NCBI GenBank assembly: GCA_963837005.1
Contig: CAWIMC010000018.1
Span: 1 to 64,000 of the forward strand
DNA: 64,000 nt
DNA from: CALDTK01 sp963837005
GTDB lineage: Bacteria; Bacteroidota; Bacteroidia; Chitinophagales; Saprospiraceae
Reading direction: 5' to 3'
Shown here: piece by piece, positions 36,514 to 46,115 of the stretch
Layout: every line of letters begins with the position of its first letter
How positions within the stretch are numbered: the first letter of the stretch is position 1
Made by a program: the position numbers and the translations under genes
Notes under the pieces: generated by a model
What the model was told of the DNA's origin: nothing
What the model saw: the letters and a program-made list of their open reading frames with translations, nothing else
Database searches by the model: none

Positions 36514-39500
36514 TTGAAACGAATCTTACTCCTCGCCATAGCGTGCGCAGTGGCTTCAGCGTCTGCGGTAGCGCAGAGCTCGACCTTCTTCGCGCAAATC
36601 TCCGGCCACCAGCAGGTCCCCTCCGTCGCCTCCGAGGCTGAGGGCCGCGTGCAAATTCGCGTCAACCTCGACTCGGTCTTCATTATCGCCCCAGATACTT
36701 TCCGTCTTACGAGTCCGCTCAACACGGATATCGGTGTGCACATCCACACTGGGCTCACCGGCTCAAACGGCCCGGTCGTTTTGCCGCTCCCGTATACCGT
36801 CCTCACAACCAACACCGCCAAGATCAAGGACACCGTATTCGTGTTGCGCCGTAGCTTCGTCGACTCCCTGCGGGCTTCGATGGGTACGAGCAACAACTAC
36901 ATCAATGTCCACACCCGCAACTACCCCGCTGGCGAAGTTCGCGGGCAGTTAATCCCGATCACGATCGCCAACACGGCTCGCTTCGACGCGATGTTGTACG
37001 GCGACCAGGAGAATCCCGGCGTCCTCACCGACGGCATGGGTGGCGTTACGATCGAAGTGACCGCAGACTCTATGTACGTCTCGGGCTCGTTCGTGCTCGA
37101 TAACAAGCTTTTGCCTGTTGGCGGAACCGGAGCGCACATTCACATCGGCTACTTCGGACAGAATGGCGGTATCCTGTTATCCCTGCAGCCAACGCTCGCA
37201 GCCGACAGCCTCTCTGGTACTTTTTCGCGCAAAATCAACGCGTTTGCACGTGATACTGCGGTCATCAACCCGATGAACCTACGCCGCGCCTACGTAAACA
37301 TTCACTCCGTCGCGCACCCGAGTGGCGAGATCCGCGGACAGGTCGTACCGCTGGCTACCAACCTTTACTTCTCGCACGTCAGCTACAACGAGCCCACCCC
37401 CTTCCCCAATGCCGATGCTTACCTTCGAGTCATGGCGGAGAAGGTATTTCGCCAAAACCGCGTTCTTTACTCCGGCTCGTGGTTCGGGTGGGGCCAAGAA
37501 GTCAAAGACCGCAAGATGCGCGTCGTAACGACTCTCGGCAATCCGTTCGCGGGCGCTGGATCAGCCGTTGGTCTTCCCGTGCGGACAATCGCCGCCGACA
37601 GCTCGAGCGGCGTCGTACGCCTCGCAGGGCTTCCAGCCAACACCTACACCGCCGATCAACTCGCCGGACTATTTCTACGCTACTCCACCTCAGCACAGTG
37701 GCGTACCGGTACCGGTGCGACTACGGCCGTACCCTATAGTGCCCGTCACTACCACGAGTGCAAGCGCGCCTTCTACTCCTACTTAACCCCGAGCCAGGAG
37801 GTGCCTGCCAACCCGAGTGGCGCCTTCGGCGACATCACGACCGAGTACTACGGTAGCCGTGTCGACGTCACGGGTTTCGTCGGTGGCCTCACTTCCGCTA
37901 TCGAGCCCAGCATCCAGGGTGGCTTCCACATCCATACGGGTCTTGCAGGCCGAAACGGAGGCATCGTCGCCCCTGTGACGTACGTCTCTGCCTCGAACGC
38001 CGGAACCGCAATCGCACTAATCCCCGACCGCTCTCAAGTCAACCTCACACCTGAGCTAGCTGCGCGCATGAAGGAGCGAGGCTTCTATTACAACCTCCAC
38101 ACGGAGAACTACCCGATGGGCGAGGTTCGTGGGCAGATCATGCCACAGTCGAACACCGTCTACCAGGCCATCGTCGAGCCGCAACAGGCTGTCCCCGGAG
38201 GTACGATTACCGAGGGAGATGGCGTGGTCCTCATCGAGGCTTACGGCTCGAAAATGACTGCGACTGGCACCTTTAATCAACTCACTGGATTCGATCCGAA
38301 TGTCGCCGGCGGATCCCACCTGCACGCCGGCCTACCCGGCATGACGGGAGGCATCAAGTACCCACTCGCGACGAGCGCAGCTGCTGGTGCTGCTGATGGA
38401 GAGTTCCTCCCTAGCGCGAATACTTTCGTCACTACCTCAGCGACCAGCGACAGCCTTACCAACCGGGCGTTCTACGTCAATATCCACACGCAGAAAGCGC
38501 CTACCGGTGAGATTCGCGGGCAAGTCGGCCCACTCGCGACCAACGTCGTTCACGTTCGCCTGAGCCCCGAAGTCACCAAACCGTATACTGGTGGACTCGG
38601 CACGAGCCTTGGCCGCGGCAATCTCCACGGTGAGGTCTTCGATACCACCGTCGTGATGTATGGCAACGTCAGTGGTCTATCGAGTGCGATCGACGTTAGT
38701 ATCGCCGGCGGTGCCCACATCCACACCGGCAAGGTGGCGGAGACGGGTTCGATTCTCTTTCCTCTCAACCTCCAATTGGCCGCGAAGGATACGGCTGCCA
38801 TGGTAATGCCGCGCACAAACGTGACAGAAATCCTGGCACTCCAACGGGGGGGGCTTCTCTTCGGAGGCTTGTATGCCAATGTCCACACCACCAACGCCCC
38901 CAGCGGGGCGATCCGCGGGCAGGTGCTCCTCGCCGAAAACCAGTTCCCAGACATAGTGGAATCGTTTACGTTCCCTGCCGACGACGCTACCGTTGATTTA
39001 AATGCGGGAACTATTGTCACTAACGCCGTTATCGACTGGGAGGGCGTCATGGATCCAGATGTCGAGCAACGCGTGGCCTACATCTGGCAATTGTATACCG
39101 ACACTACTGCCGCACCGATCATCCAGACCACCGTTGATTCGGCTAGCCAAGTGAGCTTCACCTTTGGTGCCCTCGATACGCTACTCACCTCCCTCGGGAT
39201 CGATAGCGGTGATGTCGCCACCGTCTTTCACCGCGCGTGGACGACCGACGGCAGTCTTCTTACCCCAGGGCGGATCAACACGGTCAGCTTCAAGCGCTTC
39301 GGCACGTCGAGCGTCGGCGAACTGCCTGCAGGTTCGGTGCGTCTCGTCAACAATGTGAGCGTAGCCGGTGGCAATATGTACCTAGAGTTCGAGGCCCTGC
39401 CCGCCGGTCGCTACCGCTACGACATGATGGGCAACTCCGGGCAGGTAATCGGTTCAGCAGCCATCGATCACAGCGGTTCGGCTCAACGCTACGAACTCAA

Positions 39501-39588
39501 TATCCCCGGCGCGAGCGCAGGCTTGTACTTCCTACGCCTCGGCAACGAGCGGGGGGAGGCAAGCACTTGGGGTTTCCTCGTGCGGTAG
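36514..39588 (+). CDS. Multi-CHRD-domain secreted protein with T9SS sorting domain
   Basis: 1,024 residues from TTG 36514; the signal peptide ILLLAIACAVASASAVAQ supports this start. Six consecutive repeats of about 130-150 residues follow. Five are clear CHRD domains with paired motifs such as HIHTGLTGSNGPV ... NVHTRNYPAGEVRGQL, HIHIGYFGQNGGI ... PSGEIRGQV and HLHAGLPGMTGGI ... TGEIRGQV. The third (about residues 290-420) is degenerate and lacks the HIH motif. After an Ig-like stretch the protein ends in a type A T9SS sorting domain (YDMMGNSGQVIG, GLYFLRLGNERG). CHRD function is unknown; the exposed His pairs suggest metal binding. Only one degenerate mini-hairpin (37444) lies inside. Confidence 0.88.
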   Translation: MKRILLLAIACAVASASAVAQSSTFFAQISGHQQVPSVASEAEGRVQIRVNLDSVFIIAPDTFRLTSPLNTDIGVHIHTGLTGSNGPVVLPLPYTVLTTNTAKIKDTVFVLRRSFVDSLRASMGTSNNYINVHTRNYPAGEVRGQLIPITIANTARFDAMLYGDQENPGVLTDGMGGVTIEVTADSMYVSGSFVLDNKLLPVGGTGAHIHIGYFGQNGGILLSLQPTLAADSLSGTFSRKINAFARDTAVINPMNLRRAYVNIHSVAHPSGEIRGQVVPLATNLYFSHVSYNEPTPFPNADAYLRVMAEKVFRQNRVLYSGSWFGWGQEVKDRKMRVVTTLGNPFAGAGSAVGLPVRTIAADSSSGVVRLAGLPANTYTADQLAGLFLRYSTSAQWRTGTGATTAVPYSARHYHECKRAFYSYLTPSQEVPANPSGAFGDITTEYYGSRVDVTGFVGGLTSAIEPSIQGGFHIHTGLAGRNGGIVAPVTYVSASNAGTAIALIPDRSQVNLTPELAARMKERGFYYNLHTENYPMGEVRGQIMPQSNTVYQAIVEPQQAVPGGTITEGDGVVLIEAYGSKMTATGTFNQLTGFDPNVAGGSHLHAGLPGMTGGIKYPLATSAAAGAADGEFLPSANTFVTTSATSDSLTNRAFYVNIHTQKAPTGEIRGQVGPLATNVVHVRLSPEVTKPYTGGLGTSLGRGNLHGEVFDTTVVMYGNVSGLSSAIDVSIAGGAHIHTGKVAETGSILFPLNLQLAAKDTAAMVMPRTNVTEILALQRGGLLFGGLYANVHTTNAPSGAIRGQVLLAENQFPDIVESFTFPADDATVDLNAGTIVTNAVIDWEGVMDPDVEQRVAYIWQLYTDTTAAPIIQTTVDSASQVSFTFGALDTLLTSLGIDSGDVATVFHRAWTTDGSLLTPGRINTVSFKRFGTSSVGELPAGSVRLVNNVSVAGGNMYLEFEALPAGRYRYDMMGNSGQVIGSAAIDHSGSAQRYELNIPGASAGLYFLRLGNERGEASTWGFLVR

Positions 39589-39638
39589 TACCGATACACC
39601 CTGGTAGCTGAGGCGGCTTTCGCCAAAACCTACCACCG

Positions 39639-39674
39639 AAAGGCCCGGCCCCCGTGAGGGGGTCGGGCCTTTCT
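39639..39674 (+). terminator. Strong stem-loop terminator after the CHRD gene
   Basis: AAGGCCCGGCCCCC pairs with GGGGGTCGGGCCTT (one G-T pair) around a GTGA loop, followed by TCTCATTTG. It lies 50 bp after the CHRD stop and before the convergent amn gene, so it may work in both directions. A perfect mini-hairpin (39615-39629) sits immediately upstream. Confidence 0.75.
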
Positions 39675-39795
39675 CATTTGATGCGCATCGATCGCATACA
39701 GAGCGACTAACGGAGGGGACATAAAAGCCCAAGCTCCGAAGCAGCGGTCCCCAGATCGCGCAGGTGCGAATCATCGAACCGCAAACCTGCTGAAC

Positions 39796-40596
39796 CTAAA
39801 ACTGCAGGTGCTTCACCGTCTGTGACTTGTTCATCAACTGCTTCAAGGAGTCGATCCCGATCTGGACGTGCAGGTCGACGTAGTTCTCGGTCACCTTCGC
39901 ATCGGAGGCCTCGGTTTTGACGCCGTCGGGGGTCATTGGCGTGTCGCTCACGAGCAGCAGGGCCCCGGCCGGAAACTTGTTCTTGAACGCTACAGTAAAC
40001 AGCGTCGCAGTCTCCATGTCGATGGCCATACAGCGGGTTTTGCGCAGATAGCGCTTAAAGCTCGCGTCGTGCTCCCAGACCCGTCGGTTGGTCGTGTACA
40101 CAGTTCCAGTCCAGTAGTCTCGCTTGGCCTCCCGGATCGTGGTCGAGATGGCTTTCTGGAGGGCGAACGCCGGCAATGCAGGTATCTCGGGCGGCATATA
40201 CGAGTCGCTCGCCCCCTCGCCACGCACTGCACCAATTGGTAGGATCAGGTCGCCGAGTTGATTCTTTTTCTTGAGCCCACCGCACTTCCCGAGGAACAGG
40301 ACGGCCTTTGGCCCCTCCGGCTTGCCCTCCTCGTTTTTAGGACCGATGGCGGTGAGCAGGTCGCAGACCGTGGCCGTGTTCGGCGACCCCATCCCGAAGT
40401 TGATCATCGTTATCCCACCAGCGGTCGCGCACGGCATCGACCGAGACGCCCCCACGATCTGGGTCTGGCCCCACATTGCGAACTTAGCGAGGTAGCCGGA
40501 GAAATTGGTCAACAGGATGTACTGGCTGAAGTCCTCGACTTTCATCCCGGTATAGCGCGGGAGCCAGTTGTCTACGATCTGGTGTTTGTCGGTCAT
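39796..40596 (-). CDS. amn: AMP nucleosidase
   Basis: 266 residues, the short Bacteroidota form without the N-terminal domain of E. coli Amn. Motifs are GGITMINFGMGSPNTATVCD, FLGKCGGLKKKNQLGD, DYWTGTVYTTNRRVWEHD, RCMAIDMETATLFTVAF (purine/ribose-binding Met-Glu) and LLVSDTPMTPDGVKTE. It hydrolyses AMP to adenine and ribose 5-phosphate. ATG 40596 is the natural start; just upstream lies a GGGAGGATG minisatellite. Confidence 0.93.
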   Translation of the reverse strand: MTDKHQIVDNWLPRYTGMKVEDFSQYILLTNFSGYLAKFAMWGQTQIVGASRSMPCATAGGITMINFGMGSPNTATVCDLLTAIGPKNEEGKPEGPKAVLFLGKCGGLKKKNQLGDLILPIGAVRGEGASDSYMPPEIPALPAFALQKAISTTIREAKRDYWTGTVYTTNRRVWEHDASFKRYLRKTRCMAIDMETATLFTVAFKNKFPAGALLLVSDTPMTPDGVKTEASDAKVTENYVDLHVQIGIDSLKQLMNKSQTVKHLQF

Positions 40597-40619
40597 GTCG
40601 GGGGGAAGGTAGGCGTTGG

Positions 40620-40694
40620 TGGTTTGATGGGAGGAGGGGAGGAGGGGAGGATGGGGAGGATGGGAGGATGGGAGGATGGGTTGATGGGAGGATG
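40620..40694. repeat. GGGAGGATG/GGGAGGAG minisatellite
   Basis: About eight imperfect 9-10 bp units (GATGGGAGGAG, GGGAGGATG, GGTTGATGGGAGGATG) lie 24 bp upstream of the amn start, all in one orientation. The strand is almost free of C, so slipped or triplex structures and copy-number change are plausible. Confidence 0.75.
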
Positions 40695-40823
40695 TGCTGT
40701 GCGATCGTCATTGCGAGACGTGGCGTTGGCGTGGCAGTATAGTTGGGATGCGCGGGTCCGAACTGTACCTTCCCCCGTTAACCCAAGCTTGCTTACGGCG
40801 GCTTTCGCCAAAACGGCTTTCGA

Positions 40824-41672
40824 ATGATCAAAGACTTTTTACGCTTCCTGAGTCCGAAGTTTCAAACGCTATTCCTAGAGTACAAGGTGGACATGCAGCC
40901 GCGCTATGGGCATGGGAAGCCGCCGCATCCTGAGCTTTACGACATTATTGATCAGCGACGGGCCGACTACGAAGGCTTAATCGATACGGCGCTCGGGTAC
41001 CGACATCAGCTACACAGCATCCAGCAGTTTGGGGTCGAAAAAGATACGAGCCGTCCAGCCTGGAACAATGGCTTCTTGCCGGGACTCGACATCGTGGCGC
41101 TGTACACCATGGTGGCGCACTTTAAGCCTAAGCACTACGTCGAGATCGGTTCGGGCAACTCGACGAAGGTGGCTCACCTCGCTAAGCAGGACAACGCCCT
41201 CCACACCGAGATTACGTCAATAGACCCGATGCCCCGCGCGGAGATTGACACGCTGGCCGACTTCGTGGTCCGAAAGCGCTTCGAGGATAGCGATTACGAT
41301 TTGGTTTGTCTACTCGAACCCAACGACATCCTCTTCGTCGACAACTCGCACCGCATCCTTCCGAACTCGGACTCGATGGTCTTCTACATGGAGATTCTTC
41401 CGCGGCTCAGGCCCGGAGTCATCGTACACATCCACGACATCTACCTGCCGTACGACTACCCACAGTTTATGTGCGAGCGCTTTTACTCTGAACAGTACGG
41501 ACTGGCGATGTACCTACTCGCCAATCCCGACAAGTACCAGACCCTTCTGCCCAACTACTTCGTCTCCGAAGACCCGGCGCTGCGCGATCGCCTCGCACCG
41601 ATGTGGGACCATGCCAACCTAAAAGAAGTCGAGCGACACGGCGGGTCATACTGGCTGCAGATCAACGGCTAG
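40824..41672 (+). CDS. Class I SAM-dependent methyltransferase (Methyltransf_24-like)
   Basis: 282 residues. Motif I is HYVEIGSGNSTKVAHLAKQ (about residues 108-126), followed by ITSIDPMPRAEIDTL, LEPNDILFVDNSHRILPNSD and VIVHIHDIYLPYDYP. This pattern matches small-molecule or sugar methyltransferases near polysaccharide genes, but the substrate is unknown. ATG 40824 is 9 bp after a perfect mini-hairpin (40800-40814), which therefore occupies the expected ribosome-binding zone. It is probably co-transcribed with the DUF4126 gene 40 bp downstream. Confidence 0.85.
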   Translation: MIKDFLRFLSPKFQTLFLEYKVDMQPRYGHGKPPHPELYDIIDQRRADYEGLIDTALGYRHQLHSIQQFGVEKDTSRPAWNNGFLPGLDIVALYTMVAHFKPKHYVEIGSGNSTKVAHLAKQDNALHTEITSIDPMPRAEIDTLADFVVRKRFEDSDYDLVCLLEPNDILFVDNSHRILPNSDSMVFYMEILPRLRPGVIVHIHDIYLPYDYPQFMCERFYSEQYGLAMYLLANPDKYQTLLPNYFVSEDPALRDRLAPMWDHANLKEVERHGGSYWLQING

Positions 41673-41712
41673 GCTACCTTGCCGTAACTACAAATCCACG
41701 AGATAATTTGCC

Positions 41713-42285
41713 ATGGAACTCGCCTTCTCGATCTTGCTCGGCATCGGCCTCAGCGCGGCGATGGGGCTACGAATTTTTGTACCAGCCCTCGTGGCGAGTC
41801 TCGCCGCGCAGCAGGGGCTCATCTCCCCAGGGGAGGGCTTTGCGTGGTTGGGCACCTGGCCGGCGGTGGCCATCTTCGGAGTGGCCACGCTGGTGGAGAT
41901 CGGGGCCTACTACCTCCCCTGGGTCGACAATGCCCTCGACATCGTTGCGGGGCCGGGCGCGGTGCTGGCCGGCGGCCTAATCGCCACGTCGGTGATCGAT
42001 ATCGACAATGATGCCTTCCGGTGGATCCTCGGCTTGATCGCCGGGGGAACCTCTGCGGGCTTGGTGCAAGGCGGGTCCACCTTGCTTAGGGCGGCGAGCA
42101 CGGCCACGACGGGGGGATTGGGCAACCCTACCGTCTCGACAGGCGAAGCAGTGGGTGCCTTTAGCCTGTCGGCGTTGAGTGTGGTGTTTGCGCCGCTGGC
42201 GGTGGTGCTGCTGGTGGTGCTTGGGCTGTTTGGGTGGCGACGGGTAAGGCGCTGGCGGCGGCGTCGGGCACAGGTAGTGGTTTAG
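41713..42285 (+). CDS. DUF4126 membrane protein
   Basis: 190 residues with about five membrane helices. The DUF4126 signature is strong: SILLGIGLSAAMGLRIFVPA, then GAYYLPWVDNALDIVAGPGA and VLAGGLIATSVIDI. The C-terminus is basic (RRVRRWRRRRAQ). No function is known for the family. It ends just before a stem-loop shared with the convergent xrtN gene. Confidence 0.85.
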   Translation: MELAFSILLGIGLSAAMGLRIFVPALVASLAAQQGLISPGEGFAWLGTWPAVAIFGVATLVEIGAYYLPWVDNALDIVAGPGAVLAGGLIATSVIDIDNDAFRWILGLIAGGTSAGLVQGGSTLLRAASTATTGGLGNPTVSTGEAVGAFSLSALSVVFAPLAVVLLVVLGLFGWRRVRRWRRRRAQVVV

Positions 42286-42292
42286 AGCTCAT

Positions 42293-42370
42293 GCAAGTAC
42301 GCTTCTGTATGCGTTAACTCGCGAAAGTGCACAAGCAGCACACTCCTGTGCGGCATTCAGAAGCACTTGC
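42293..42370. terminator. Stem-loop between DUF4126 and xrtN
   Basis: GCAAGT...GCTTCTGTATGC (42293-42312) is complementary to GCATTCAGAAGCACTTGC (42353-42370) apart from a 2-nt bulge and one mismatch, with a 40-nt loop. It lies 8 bp after the DUF4126 stop; a terminator role is likely. Confidence 0.5.
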
Positions 42371-42445
42371 CTTTCCTTCCTCGCGGATCGAAGTGCGCTG
42401 CGTTGCGCGGGCAGGTCGTGATACCGGTCTGCTCACAGAGAGACG

Positions 42446-43741
42446 CTACAACTCGTCGACCCCAACGTCATTTTTAGTAAGCAACTCTTTCACCCAACAC
42501 ATCAACTCAGCCTCCCCAACGGATGTCACGTTCACCAGCGCGAAGGGGGGCGCGCCACTGGCCATCTCGCTGCGCCAAACCCACTGGTCCAGCGTCGTCT
42601 GCTCGCCGTTGCTCATCCACCAGGCGGTTTGGAGTTGGTGGCCCTCGCGACGGAGGGTTCCGCGGAAGACTTCTTTGCCATTGAGCAGTCGATCGCGGCG
42701 AATATCGGCGATCTCGTAGCCGCTGCCCCGCCAACAGATGAGCGGCGAGTGCTCGGCATTATAGAAAGCTGGGATCGGCTTGCGGTAGACGAGCGCATCT
42801 GCAAACTGATAGGCCAGCACATCATGTGCTCGCAAGGCAGGGGCTTGACCGTAGAGCAGCGACATTGACGCGACGGCGGCGGGGACGGGGGCAGGGCGGG
42901 TTTTAGCGAAAGCAAACAGACCACCTGCGCCGAGTACGATCGCCGCCCGTATGACGAGACTTCGGGACAGTCGAAAGGCTGGAATCCGTCGATAAGACGC
43001 TGCTGGCGACAGACCGTCGCTTTCAACATCAGCCGCTCGCACCGCCCAGGATTGGCCGCTCAACCAGCTCGTCCCCATCGCCAGCGGCAGCAGCACGTAC
43101 ACCGCGAAGCAGACCAGTCCCGTCCAACTATGCCAGGGCGTCTCTGCCCCCCATCCACGGTCTACCAATACCACGATCCTCGCCAGGTTGCTGAGCGCCA
43201 CCAACACTACCGTGCCCACGAGGACACCTCCGCCTAGCCACAGCGCGAAGGTTTTGCGGACACGCCACTCCACGACCGCCATCAGCAACACCGCAGTAGC
43301 CAGCCCGACCATCAGCATGTGCAGTCCCGCGCAAGCCGCGTCCACTCCGAAGGCCCGACCATCCAGGGTGATTTCGGTACCCCGGACGACCGCTTCTCGC
43401 CCCATAACGTCGAAGGCCTTCCCCGCCGCCCGACTCAGGTACAGCCGAATCTCGATGCCCATCACACTGTCCAGATAGCGGGCGAAGGGACTCAGCAAGG
43501 GCACCGCCAAAAGCGGCAATGCACTCCGGTAGGGCCGAAAAAGGTAGACGAGGCCCAGTAGCAGGAGGCTTACGCCAAAACTCGTCACACTTCGCACGGG
43601 CAACAGTAGCGTGAGCAGCGCCATCGCCAGGCAAAGCGGCAGCGCGTACCGGGAAGGCCCTGCCCCCGGCCGCCCAAACGCCAGGCCACACCCGAGCAGC
43701 GTAAGCCAAAAGGCCCCATCGGTGACGAACAGATCGGTCAT
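42446..43741 (-). CDS. xrtN: Exosortase N
   Basis: 431 residues with about eight membrane helices, then a soluble C-terminal domain. The exosortase triad is visible: FGVDAACAGLHML (Cys about 137), ALSNLARIVVLV (Arg about 188) and PWHSWTGLVCF (His about 204). Exosortases cut C-terminal PEP-like sorting signals and transfer the substrate to an unknown acceptor in the membrane. XrtN is the Bacteroidota type with a single dedicated substrate. Its ATG overlaps the stop of the VIT-domain gene (TAATG), so the two are translationally coupled. Mini-hairpins lie at 43251 (GACA loop) and 43567 (GTAA loop). Confidence 0.92.
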   Translation of the reverse strand: MTDLFVTDGAFWLTLLGCGLAFGRPGAGPSRYALPLCLAMALLTLLLPVRSVTSFGVSLLLLGLVYLFRPYRSALPLLAVPLLSPFARYLDSVMGIEIRLYLSRAAGKAFDVMGREAVVRGTEITLDGRAFGVDAACAGLHMLMVGLATAVLLMAVVEWRVRKTFALWLGGGVLVGTVVLVALSNLARIVVLVDRGWGAETPWHSWTGLVCFAVYVLLPLAMGTSWLSGQSWAVRAADVESDGLSPAASYRRIPAFRLSRSLVIRAAIVLGAGGLFAFAKTRPAPVPAAVASMSLLYGQAPALRAHDVLAYQFADALVYRKPIPAFYNAEHSPLICWRGSGYEIADIRRDRLLNGKEVFRGTLRREGHQLQTAWWMSNGEQTTLDQWVWRSEMASGAPPFALVNVTSVGEAELMCWVKELLTKNDVGVDEL

Positions 43742-46115
43742 TAGGCGGGCCGTCTACAGCGTACAATAAAGCCAACCGTAAGCAAGCCGAGGAAGATTAG
43801 CGCCCACTCCTCCGGCTCGGGAACACTGCCCGAACCATCGGCAAAAACTTGGTCGAGCAGTTGTGGCTCAGGGGTGACGACCGTGGGGGCAACGACTAGG
43901 GGGAGGCCCTGCGTCGGTGGAGTCTTCCGGTGTATACCTACGCGGTTGTCGATCCCGAAGCGGGCGTAGTCGGCGTCGTTTTCCAGGACGATGAGGCTCG
44001 AGAAGGGGCTCACGATGTTGGCGGTCTGTGCGATGTCGATGCGCTCCTGCTGTTGGTCCGCAGACAGCTCGCCGGTCTGGCTAGCAAGCATTGCCTGGCG
44101 GGCGGCGAACAGCTGCATCAGCGCCGGGTCACCGTCGGAATCAGGCAAGTGCGTCGGCGAGGCCACGATGCGCCGGTGCCCACCCTCGAACTCGACTACG
44201 CCGGGGCCATCGGCCGACACCCTGCGTTCGCCCGTACGCAGGCGCTGCGTGAGCGTGCTGAGATCACCGAGTTCCAGCGTGACGGCCCCGATTTCGGCGA
44301 GACTCGCGAGGTAGGGCGGGGCCGCATCGCCGACATGGAATACCGACAGGTTGGCGCGGGGGCGCAGTTCGCACGTAAAATCGTCGAGCCGGCGCTTCAC
44401 CTCCACCGAACCAATGACCTCGAGCGCAAACGGCTGCTCTTGATCACGCGTCACCAGCAGCGCCCCGCGGGGGCTCGGCAGGTCGTACACAGGCACGAAA
44501 CTGCGAGGCCGGGTTTTGGCGAAAGCCGCTGCCCCCTCGAACGCGTGCTTACCGGTCAAGCGCTCCCAGGCGTTCTTCCCCTCCGCATCTGCTCGCCACA
44601 CATAAACCGGAAGCTGGTCGGCGGCCTCCGCGATGGCGTAGAGATCTGCTTCGGTCCACCCCTCTGTCAGGTCGACGTAGACGGCGTTGGCGGCATCGAC
44701 CGCGCTCGCGGCAGGCGCGAAGACGACGGGCTTAGCCCTCTCTAAAGTGTAGCGAGTTCCGCTGTGGACAAAGGAGGGCTGCGAATCCGTCACAGCGAGA
44801 TCGTTATCGTGCAGCACATGGGTGTGCTCGCGGTAGCCAAACCTACGCGGCTGTGGGGCGAGGGCCTCCGTACTCATCGCATTGAAGAGGGCTGCACTCG
44901 CGTCGGCGTCGTCGACGAGGACATCGGATGCGCTCCTGGCCCAAGTGAGGCCTGGCCCCTCTATGTGGACCGGCCGTATCGACAGATGACCTGGCCCCTT
45001 CGCGTAGTCCGCCCCGGTGGTCCCGAGCGGCGATAAGACCTCGACACTAAAGGCCCGTGGCAAGTCTGTGTAGATCGGGAAGACCCGCAGAGAGACAGTT
45101 TGGCCATCGCGCCACTGCACCAGCATCGGGTCGCGGCGCTCCTGACCGACGACGGCGCGGTAGGCCTGCTCGGCGCGGGCTTTGGTGGTGAGGCGACCGG
45201 GCTGCTCGACGCCGTTGACCCACAACGAACTGTTGGTGACGGTGGCCCCGGGCGGGAGGTGCAAGGTGTAGATGGCCTCGTTTTGGCTCCACTGCGTGAC
45301 ATCGGCGGTAGCGACCAGGTCGTATCGGCTTCGTACGGTACGCGTGCTCGCATGGACGACGTGCCGCACATCGACGAGGGGCGTGCGGACCTCGGTTCCC
45401 GACCAAAGTTGCTCCTCGGTCCGGTGAGAAGAATTCTCGAAAAATTGCACGAGTCTCCGGCGATCGAGCGTCTGCCCGGTATCATCGACCTCCCCGCAGA
45501 GCAGCAGCCAGAAGGCCAGTGGGTAGTGGAGCAGGCGATTGCGCTGCCACGACTCCGAGGCTTCCGATTGGTAGACCGCAGATCCGAGCAGAGCCACCTT
45601 CGTGGGGAAGCCCGGGTCGACGTACTGAAGGAGATGCACCGTGACTGGCAGATCACTTCCCGTGGTCGCTAGCTCGCGCAAGGTCCGCAGTTGGAAGAGG
45701 TAGGCTGTCGCCAAAACGAGCGTCACCAACGCCGGTGCTGCCAGACTCCCGAAAAAGCACCGCCGCCGTAGACCGACGAAGTGGTAGCGCACGAGGTGGA
45801 TCGAGAGAGCGACAATCAAAATTGCCGGGATGAAGATCAACACCCCAAACCCAATCAGCACCAGTCCGACGGCCCCGAGGCCGTACATTTCGAGATCGGA
45901 CAGAAAGAAGAGCGTTTGGTGGGTGAGCACCGCAACCGCCAAGCCCGCAGCCACCAAGTACGCTCGACGGTAGCGCCCCACCCACCGCTGCGCCAGCGGC
46001 TCTATTGCCACCGTAGCAAGGGTAAAGCCGCAGGCGATCGTCCACCACATCGGGTACGTCCCGAAGAAGTTCACGGTCAGGTCGAGCGTGAAGCAGCATA
46101 CGTACAGATTAGAGT
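43741..46115 (-). pseudogene. XrtN-system VIT-domain protein, part downstream of an IS insertion
   Basis: About 790 residues. Membrane helices (CGFTLATVAIEPLAQRWVG, FGVLIFIPAILIVALSIHLV, AALVTLVLATAYLFQLRTL region) precede a VIT domain around DVTQWSQNEAIYTLHLPPGA and DGQTVSLRVFPIY. The protein ends in an exosortase signal: VPEPEEWALIFLGLLTVGFI plus a basic tail. It is the predicted substrate of the adjacent XrtN. The 5' part is separated by an IS5-family element; the remaining N-terminal coding region lies at 47103-47443. A late start (for example ATG 46050 region) could still give a shortened protein. Mini-hairpins at 44513 and 45703. Confidence 0.8.

Noticed and set aside
37444..37458. GTTTTGGCGAAATAC, 13 of 15 bases like the mini-hairpin word
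   Set aside because: Two stem pairs are broken, so it does not meet the structural rule; listed as degenerate only. Similar near-misses at 15322, 23168, 24920, 42900 and 50666 were excluded for the same reason.
39755..39795. GTTCGATGATTCGC on the minus strand, suggestive of a tRNA T-arm
   Set aside because: No acceptor stem, anticodon arm or D-arm could be built around it; no tRNA gene was found anywhere in the window.
39913..39928. GTTTTGAC-GCC-GTC in amn, like the mini-hairpin with a three-base loop
   Set aside because: It encodes the conserved MTPDGVKTE motif of AMP nucleosidase and has a loop type not seen in the other copies; probably chance.
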